Below, piece by piece: positions 57,218 through 64,000 of a stretch of DNA of 64,000 bases. Both the position numbers and the translations under genes were made by a program. This DNA is from Anthostomella pinea (taxonomy: Eukaryota; Ascomycota; Sordariomycetes; Xylariales; Xylariaceae), in the NCBI GenBank assembly GCA_963556695.1, contig CAUWAG010000004.1:2108001-2172000 (forward strand), read 5' to 3'. The notes beneath the pieces were generated by a model. That model ran no database searches. It saw only the letters and a program-made list of their open reading frames with translations, and was not told where the DNA came from. The first letter of the stretch is position 1, and the number at the start of each line of letters is the position of its first letter.

Positions 57218-57532
57218 TGTTGAATGGGAGCCGGAGATAGACACCGGAAGATCTCCAGTGGGGCAGAGACGCACAGGGCATCTGACCCACCAAGAAGACA
57301 GATGATCAATCTCTGCACACAGAGCAGAACAATCAATAGCATCAATCAACATCCGTGTGTTCAACAGATGCTGAATCAACATCCGTGTATTCAACAGATG
57401 CTGATTGATTCTATTGATTGTTCTGCTCTGCGTGCAGAGATTGATCATCTGTCTTCTTGGTGGGTCAGATGCCCTGTGCGTCTCTGCCCCACTGGAGATC
57501 TTCCGGTGTCTATCTCCGGCTCCCATTTAACA
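57218..57532 (-). repeat. 3' LTR of the copia relic, nearly a perfect palindrome
   Basis: Begins TGTTGAATGGGAGCC and ends GGCTCCCATTTAACA, so it has TG...CA ends on either strand. The outer arms of about 125 bp (57218-57343 and 57408-57532) are inverted copies with few differences, so both strands read almost the same. The centre is a pair of direct repeats containing CAACATCCGTGT and TTCAACAGATGCTG. A G-rich tract on the minus strand (the C run at 57534-57541) directly precedes the TGTTAAATGG end, as a polypurine tract does at a 3' LTR. Confidence 0.8.
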
Positions 57533-60500
57533 CACCCCCCCAGGAACAACTCTTTCCATTGGGGTTGTTCCTGAGCATTCAGTCTGTTGCTCTTTCTGTT
57601 TAAGGTCATCTTTAAGTTCTTGTAGCTTGCCGGCTGCAAGTCTCTCATAGATATCTGTCAGCCTCACTTGCTCCCTGAATGTCTTGAACTTTGGTGCCGG
57701 CAGTGCCTTGGTCAGGCCGTCTGCAAGCATCATTCCACTCCGGACGTACTCGATGTCTATCTTCCCATTGCGTTGAGCTTCCCTTAGTCAGTGATTGTGG
57801 ATATCGACGTGCTTGAGCTTTGTTTGAAGTGTTTGGAGGTCCTTCCGCACCAACTTGATGGTCTGTTGGTTGTCACACCAGATCCGGAGAGTTGGACAGT
57901 CCAGGGATACGCCAATTTCTCTAAGGAGCCGTGAGACAAACATCACTTCCTTGGCTGCTTGAGTAAGGGATAACAGTTCTGCCTCTGTTGTTAAGGTTGT
58001 CACTGTGTTCTGTTTGTTTGCTCTCTAATCAATGATGCCTCCAAATAACTTCATGACATATGCTTATGAGCTCTTTTGGTCAAGGCAGTTGTCAACAAAT
58101 GATGCATCGCTCCATATTTCTAGCAGATCTTTACCCCCTAACTAAAGAGCAAAAGACCTGGTGTCCTTCAAGTACTCTAATAGATGCTCTGTAGCAGCAG
58201 CATATAAATTGTTTGGGTTGGTATTAAAGCGTGAAAGCCGAGAGGCAGCAAAGGAGATATCGAGTCGTGTGATCACTGCTGCGTACAGGATTGATCCGAT
58301 CTTTTTTTGGTATCTGTTGATTGAGGCTGGCGAGGCAAGCTCGTCACTTGGGAGAAGTTCTTGAGGCTTCATGGGGATCTCTGGGCACTTCTTGTTGTGG
58401 TCGATATGGTTTATAATTTTATTGATATATGAGGCTTGAGACAGCCAGATGAGCCGCTGTTTTTGGTCCCTGATGATCTCTATCCTTAAGAACCACTGTA
58501 GTGGCTCTCTTCCTGTCAAATTATAGGTAGCTTTGAGCTTCTTTGTGACTGCCTTAATAATGTTCTAATAGTATCTTTTAAAAGCTATCATAATATCATT
58601 CACATAGAAAAAGATGATCATGCCATCCTTTGTGAAGCAACAGGGTTTGTGAGCGACTGGTTTGAAGTTAAGGTCTGTAAGAGTTTTGGTGAAATGCTTC
58701 TGCCATAGCAAAGGAGATTGCCGTAATCCATATAGAGCCTTCTTTAGCAAGAGGACCTTTCCTTGTTCATGATGCCCTTATGGCATTTTTATGAAGACTT
58801 CCTTTTCTAGGTCCGTATTGACAAAGGCGTTGACGGCATCGTATTGGATGAGCTCAAGATTGAACCGGGCTGCGATTGTCATAAGGCTCTGAAAGATCTG
58901 CCTACGAGAGTTGATGCATAGGTATCCTCATAGATGTTCTTATTCTGCTGGTCACCGCGAACCATGAGGCGTGCTTTGCACTTGCTTAGGAAGCCGTGCT
59001 TATCAAACTTATACTTGTATACCCACATACAGTCCAGGATTTGGTGTCCATTTGTTGCTAATTTGTCAGTGATTATCCATGATCCCATTTCATTATGGCT
59101 GCTGATATGGTCAACCTCAGCTTGATGCCACTCAGCCTTGTAGAGATAATTTTTGACACCTTGTCAGTTCTTTGGCTCTGGTAGTAATGATTGTTGATGT
59201 ATCTTCCTTACTTTTGTAGGTATTGAGGCTGGGCCGTGATGATCTCCTTGGTGTGATGGTCTCCCACCAGGGCGAGAGCCATAGGTTCTGTACTTGTTAT
59301 ACTTGGCTTTGCTCACCGGCCTGCCATTTATCAAACCAACAGGATTGGTAACGCGTCTAGCATTGAATGCTGCTTCCTAATTCCCATAGCGATTTCGTAT
59401 GGCCTGGGCGTCCCCAGTTGAAGGTAACGAGCGGGCATCTAACCCTTCTTCTGCTCGCCGGGAGCATGATGCTCTGACCTGGCCCTCCACAGGCTCTCTG
59501 ATAATAGCAGCCAGTAGTGCTGCCGCAGGCGGAGGAGTGGGTTCTGGGGTCAGGTATGGCTCAAACACGGCAGATGTATAGGGGTAATCAGTCCCTTTGC
59601 TACTATTTGTGTTGGCTTTGTCCTGAGTATTTTCTGTATTATTACCACTCAGGTCCATCTCATCTCTATCTGGGTGCTCCTGTATTAATCTGCTAAGATC
59701 TTTATCTTCCTGGTACACTAGAATGTCCTCTAGGATTTTGGATGGCACCTCGTGTCTATTTAGAAATCGTATTAGTTGTTCTTTGCTGACATGCAGAAGG
59801 TCGTCTTTGAGGTTGCTCAAGTCTCCTTAAAACATCTGGTCCTTATCTGCTATCATATCACGCATAGCGTAGACCTTGCTGGTTAATGGGTTCCAGACCA
59901 GATAGATGTTGGTTAAGTTATATCCCACAAGATAGCCAATCCAGGCTTTTGGGTTCAGCTTCTTGAGGCGGTCCTTCTTCTCCTGTGCAGTGGCAGTCAT
60001 TGCAAATATTTTGTAGCCATATGCTCATAGGTGTGTATGCATTGGTCTGCAGTCAGGGGTAACTAGGCCGTCTCGGAATGACAGATATTGGAAGAACATC
60101 TCATATGGGGTCTTCCAGTTGTGGTGCCAGGATAGTGTTCCGTTGTGGAGATACACTGCTGCAGTATAGATGTGACGCCAGAGATATATTAGAAGCTTGG
60201 CTCCGCTGCGCATGGCAAGAACTTTTGCTTTGATTATACCTCCTGAGTGTTCAGCGCCTCTATTTTGGTCTTGGGTATGAGGTGCAGAGGGCTCTGATTC
60301 GGATGTGATTGTCTTTGATGAAGTCCTTAATGTCCTTTGACTTGGTGAACTCATTGTCTGTTTCTATGGCCTCAACATTGATCTGGAACTGTATTTTTAG
60401 TATACCGATAATGCTTTAAAGGGCGCCAATTATGTGTTCTGTAGTTCTCCTTTTCAGGAAGTATGTCCACACGTATCCAGAGTATCTATAAGTGACAAAC

Positions 60501-61491
60501 ATAATACTCCAGTAGCCATCGGAGTCCTTCTCAAGGTCAAGGAAATCAATAGACAGGATGCTACCTGGCTTGGTTGACGGTCGGTCGCCTAGGTGTTCTG
60601 CGTATCTGTTTCTTGATTTTGGCCTTGCCACACCCGTCACACTGAGCAGTAGAGGGACCCTTGATTCTCACTCCTCTAGCATGCTTTGTAATCTGGGCGA
60701 TTACTTCACGGCCAGGATGCCCTAGTCGCTAGTGTGTTACGAACCAACGAGGCGTACAGGGAATGAGGCCCGCTGGCAGGCCCAACAAGATGGACAGTAA
60801 CTGGAAGAATCCGGGAGAACGCACGGGCTAAGGAAACGTCTAGGTCACGTGATCAAGACATCACGTGATAGATAGCTTGGATAGCGAGGTTATCCAACAT
60901 ATCTAGGATAGCTTGGATAGCAAGGTTATCCAACATATCCACCCCATCAGTGAGGGAGAGATTGGATATATAAGGATGGACATTTCCTAGCTAGACAGAT
61001 AGACAGTCTCTACCTCGGTGATCAATCTAAGCATCTTAGCCAACCCTGAAGTGGGAGAAATCTCCTGACGACTCGACTATTCAGTGAACCCAGTTCAGAC
61101 CAAGCCCCAGCATCTGAGTGTCTTCTAGTTGACAGAAGCCTCTATCGTCTTTTGTGTTGACTTACCTCAGAACATAAACCCTATAGAACCCTTTAGCCTT
61201 ATAGGTTAGACGGCTCGTCACATAGTGCCAGAGGTTCTCGTCACCCTTGTTTGGGGCTCTTTCTGTTCTGGAATTGATCATCCTCCTCCGCAGGGCAAAG
61301 GACGCTTTGGTTTCGCCAAGGGGTATGTCCTCCACAACCCATTTCCCAAACTTATCCATGAGTTTGAACACCACTGAATCATCCTTTCGTCTGACACAGT
61401 TATTAGGAGATTTGTTGTCCCAGTAGTATCCAAGCTTTTTGAGTTGTCATAAAGATACAAGGTTTGTTGCAAATCCTTCATAGAAGGCGAC
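57533..61491 (-). mobile_element. Degenerate Ty1/copia retrotransposon (5' truncated)
   Basis: Minus-strand pieces in pol order: pre-integrase region (61228-61490, GETKASFALRRRMINSRTER, then GDENLWHY), His/Cys zinc region and integrase start (RLGHPGREVIAQITKHARGV, C-x2-C in CDGCGKAK), integrase core (60025-60640, SILSIDFLDLEKDSDGYWS), a Pro/Glu-rich linker (59377-59820), reverse transcriptase (59088-58142, DCMWVYKYKFDKHG, KALYGLRQSPLLWQKHF), and RNase H (58003-57540, LTTEAELLSLTQAAKE, RIWCDNQQTIKLV, LADGLTKALP). Multiple stops and frame changes. The catalytic YVDD box reads YVND. Gag and the 5' LTR are missing. A solo LTR of another family is inserted at 60735-61222. Confidence 0.9.
60735..61222 (+). 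mobile_element. 488-bp solo LTR, target duplication TAGTG
   Basis: Starts TGTTACGAACC and ends GGCTCGTCACA (imperfect inverted ends, TG...CA), flanked by TAGTG at 60730-60734 and 61223-61227. It splits the copia zinc region between LWH and RLGHPG. Contains a TATA-like GATATATAAGG near 60967, a tandem repeat of about 40 bp (GATAGCTTGGATAGC...GTTATCCAACATAT) and CACGTGATC motifs. No internal coding region; a solo LTR left by LTR-LTR recombination is the simplest reading. Superfamily not assignable. Confidence 0.9.
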
Positions 61492-61705
61492 TGTCACGGC
61501 GAGCATACTGAGGAGCTGGGACATGGCCGGCAGCAAGCAGCTATTACTCTATTGACGAGAATATCAAGACTAGAGAGGAAAGGAAGAGAGAGAGAGAGAT
61601 AGGTACAGTGGGAGGTTGCCCCTTTAAGGGGATCCTCTGGTCAGATCCTTCCCCTATTGGGAAGTATCCGCTTGTCATGTGGGAAGGTCTGTGCAGGCCG
61701 TCACA
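61492..61705. repeat. 214-bp LTR-like segment at the copia/pogo junction
   Basis: Starts TGTCACGGC and ends GCCGTCACA (9-bp inverted ends, TG...CA). The flanks GCGAC and AGATC do not match, so no target duplication. Left neighbour is broken copia sequence, right neighbour is in-frame pogo transposase sequence. Contains an (AG)n tract near 61590. Confidence 0.6.
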
Positions 61706-62490
61706 AGATCAACTTCATCAGATGCTACTCAAAGGCAAGGAACGATGGTCTAATAGTTAAAAATTGTTAGGCTGGCTTCAGAGCTACTGGCAATTGGCCT
61801 ATTAACCGCAGAAAGGAGTTATTGCATCTAAAAATCCAACAGAATAAGGCCGCAACCCCTGAGCCTGAACAGGTTGAAAGTTCAGAACCTGAAGACTTTC
61901 GGACGCCCAAAAATAGCCGCCAAATCATGGATATGGGCAAAAACAAGTCCCCAACCACTCGGCTAAAGTTACGCAAGGTTACGAATGATTTTGAGAAGCA
62001 ATCAGCAGAGATGGTGCTGAAGGACTAAAAGATCAAGAGCCTGAAGGCCGAACTGGTGTCAGATTTGAGCCAATCGTCAGAGTGAAGTGTGTGTGTGTAT
62101 TCTCTCTGTCTAGAGTGTCCTTGTGCGACCTTGCAGTTTTGTGCCAGAGGGGGCTGGATCGGGACGGAACAACTAGGTTCCGTTGTCTACCTGTCAGGGT
62201 GCCTTTTAGGCGTACCTTTAATCTAACAACTGGAGCGTATGCGCCCTAAAAAGCGCAGAAAGATCCCCAACCCGAATAAACGCTTCAAAAATATCCCGGA
62301 TATTCTGGCAGCTAGTGAGGAACAGCCTCAAAGAGGCCGCAGGGCCACGCAGCCAGTGGTTATTAAAGATACCACTGATGAGGAGAAAGAGAATGAAAGC
62401 TCTGATTCGGAAGAAGAAGAGGAGATTGTAGCCCCTAGAGAGACCCGTTTGGGCCAAAAGAGTCGCTGGCCGGCTAGACACGATAACTAA
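61706..62490 (+). mobile_element. Pogo/Fot1-type transposase relic (C-terminal part)
   Basis: Plus-strand fragments match the tail of fungal pogo/Fot1 DDE transposases: NFIRCYSKARNDGLIVKN, then after a TAG AGFRATGNWPINRRKELL, PEPEQVESSEPEDFRTPKNS, RLKLRKVTNDFEKQSAE, and after an insertion RPKKRRKIPNPNKRFKNIPD followed by an acidic end (DSEEEEEIV). The DDE catalytic domain and both terminal repeats are not present. It begins abruptly at the LTR-like segment and is interrupted by a solo LTR at 62057-62228. Confidence 0.82.
62057..62228. mobile_element. 172-bp solo LTR, target duplication ACTGG
   Basis: Starts TGTCAGATT and ends AATCTAACA, flanked by ACTGG at 62052-62056 and 62229-62233. Removing it with one duplication brings the two parts of the pogo coding sequence (KSLKAEL and RPKKRRK) next to each other. 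Contains a short GT repeat and no coding sequence. Confidence 0.85.
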
Positions 62491-63785
62491 ACCGCCATAG
62501 ACGACTAGATTGCACATTTTAACAGCCGGAAACACCATGAATTGACTGATTTCGCTGTAAGTGAAGTTGTTGATGTTTTGGTGTGTGGCAGTAGATTTTG
62601 CAGTCCGAGTGGTGGGGGTGGCCGAGTGGTGGGTGGGGCATGGTATGTGCAACACAAGACGACCGTGCAGATAGCCATTCCTGGGTGTAATACGCCACCA
62701 TGCACTCCTGTACCCAACCTACATCTCCTCCAGTAGTGTCCTGAGTCATCGTCGGCTTTCGAGCTCCGGTGGAATGTTCTTCAGGACGCCTCGAAAGCTC
62801 TCGATAACAGCGACCTTGTCGGTCGTTGCAGTTGGCTGTTTTGGGCCCCTGTGACAGCTTCTTGAACAAGAGTTCACAATCCTGCTGCAGGTCGACGTCT
62901 GTTCGGCGGATCAGTTCGTGGCCCAGATCCCCAGTGGCGGCTTCTCTATCTGAAGGTCTGCGACTTTGGGACGGGGGAACGGATCGCAGTTCCTTGAATG
63001 TTCGCATCGGCGTTACTCTCTGATGCAGAGCGCATGATCCTCGTCTGGGCATGTCTGAAGGGCACTGTAATCATGTATGGCCTCAGATTGATTCTACATT
63101 ATTGCCTTCTGTGAGGTTCACGGTGTACGAGCAGCAGCAAGTGGGTCGAGGACCGGAACCTCCCCCCCCCCCCCCCCCCCTTTTTCGATTGCCCCTGAGC
63201 ATCCAATTGGAAAGCGCAAAGGGCAGCGCTGAGCAGGCCAGGCTTTGTACTCATCGCCCCAAGTACCACTCGGTGTGGTATTTTCGTGTGAAAAGAGTTC
63301 TCTCAAATATCGCAAGTTTGGTTCATGAGTCGGTATGATTCTACGAATGTGATGTGAACACAAACTGGCAGACTGGCAATAACGGAGGCTCCATCCTTCC
63401 CGAAGCATTCACACCGGCAAAGTAGGCACCGTGCACCCTTAATAAAATAGCCAAGACCGGATCTGGGATGGCGGGTTTGGGAATTTGCAATGGTTGGGTA
63501 TGGGGTTGCATCCCCTCTGCTTGGGCGGCAAGCTGACAGGGGCTGATTGGGTGAGACGTCACCGTGAGAGGTGGGAGGATTCTTGTGTATTCCGTTGCGA
63601 TGCAGCCACACAACAAGCTTTCTCCTCGCTTCCCATGGACTTCATTGATGGCAGACCTACGACCAAACTTACCAACAATCCCACCACACCAAGACAAGAC
63701 GGGGCCGGGTCATTACCGTCTACCTCTTACCACTTTCTGAAAGCCCATCCCCTTGCAGCAACTCAAGACCGCCACGGATGCTAGA
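62491..63785. other. Intergenic region with a 19-base C tract
   Basis: Flank of the transposon cluster and promoter of the next gene. Contains a run of 19 C followed by 5 T (63162-63185). A 177-codon minus-strand frame (62519-63052) has no recognisable features and partly overlaps pogo-flanking sequence; not accepted as a gene. Confidence 0.45.
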
Positions 63786-64000
63786 ATGCGGTTCTCGGTC
63801 CCCTTCTTTGGCCTAGTCGCCTCTCTCCTCTCCACCGCCCTCGCATACGAGCAGTGGTCAGCCTACAAAATACCAGTCGACGAATCACCAGCCGAAAATT
63901 CACCAGACAGCGAGTGGAATGCCGAAGAGTGGACCGCCAAGCTTTACGCCACCAACGACTGCAGCGGAGACCCGATTGGCGACGGCGTGACGGCGCCGAC
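63786..64000 (+). CDS. Secreted protein, 3' partial
   Basis: Starts MRFSVPFFGLVASLLSTALA, a standard signal peptide (cleavage near Ala20), followed by YEQWSAYKIPVDESPAENSP and WTAKLYATNDCSGDPIGDG at the window edge. The pattern of a short acidic/Pro-rich segment followed by a beta-strand and a Cys resembles many small secreted fungal proteins, but the family is not identifiable from 71 residues. Confidence 0.7.
   Translation, partial: MRFSVPFFGLVASLLSTALAYEQWSAYKIPVDESPAENSPDSEWNAEEWTAKLYATNDCSGDPIGDGVTAP

Noticed and set aside
57194..57574. Two near-identical open frames on opposite strands
   Set aside because: They are the two strands of the palindromic LTR, not genes.
62519..63052. 177-codon minus-strand open frame
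   Set aside because: No signal, motif or family; composition looks like antisense of spacer, and it adjoins the transposon cluster.

Overview
The window is nuclear DNA of a filamentous ascomycete (Pezizomycotina, most likely Sordariomycetes). Evidence: most protein genes are split by short introns (about 50-90 nt, a few longer) with GTAAGT-like donors and CTAAC/CTGAC-like branch sites; gene spacing is compact with several divergent pairs; a fungal complex I 21.3 kDa subunit, a fungal aromatic prenyltransferase and fungal transposon relics are present. The species cannot be named from this sequence alone.

Positions 1-37 kb are an ordinary housekeeping block. In order: eIF2B beta (5' truncated), a low-complexity protein with an 11-residue repeat, the NatA catalytic subunit Ard1/Naa10, a short-chain dehydrogenase, cytosolic methionyl-tRNA synthetase (8 exons, one of 12 nt) divergent from LTO1, a complex I 21.3 kDa-type subunit, QCR8 divergent from prohibitin 1, RNA exonuclease 3, a DUF676 lipase, mitochondrial 1-Cys peroxiredoxin divergent from endonuclease III, a 72-residue AN1 zinc-finger protein, an intron-containing tRNA-Leu(AAG), glutathione-dependent formaldehyde dehydrogenase, nucleoporin Nup85 and a HAD phosphatase. 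Two related short inverted-repeat elements sit in convergent gaps at 8.0 and 12.1 kb.

Positions 37-57 kb are accessory. They hold a decayed MFS permease beside an intact-looking DMATS-type prenyltransferase whose first intron looks like an intron within an intron, a secreted Hce2/Ecp2-like protein, an ankyrin protein with a probable frameshift, an FAD aromatic-ring monooxygenase, a disordered Thr/Pro-rich protein, a small secreted protein, a MAPEG protein, a 645-bp inverted-repeat element with an exact 8-bp target duplication, and an alpha/beta hydrolase cut by an in-frame TAG just before its catalytic His. The prenyltransferase, permease relic and monooxygenase could be the remains of a secondary-metabolite locus; this is inference.

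Positions 57.2-62.5 kb are a nested transposon graveyard: a degenerate Ty1/copia element on the minus strand whose 3' LTR is almost entirely palindromic, a 488-bp solo LTR inside it (target duplication TAGTG), a 214-bp LTR-like segment at its broken 5' end, and a pogo/Fot1 transposase tail on the plus strand interrupted by a 172-bp solo LTR (target duplication ACTGG). The window ends in the first exon of a secreted protein.
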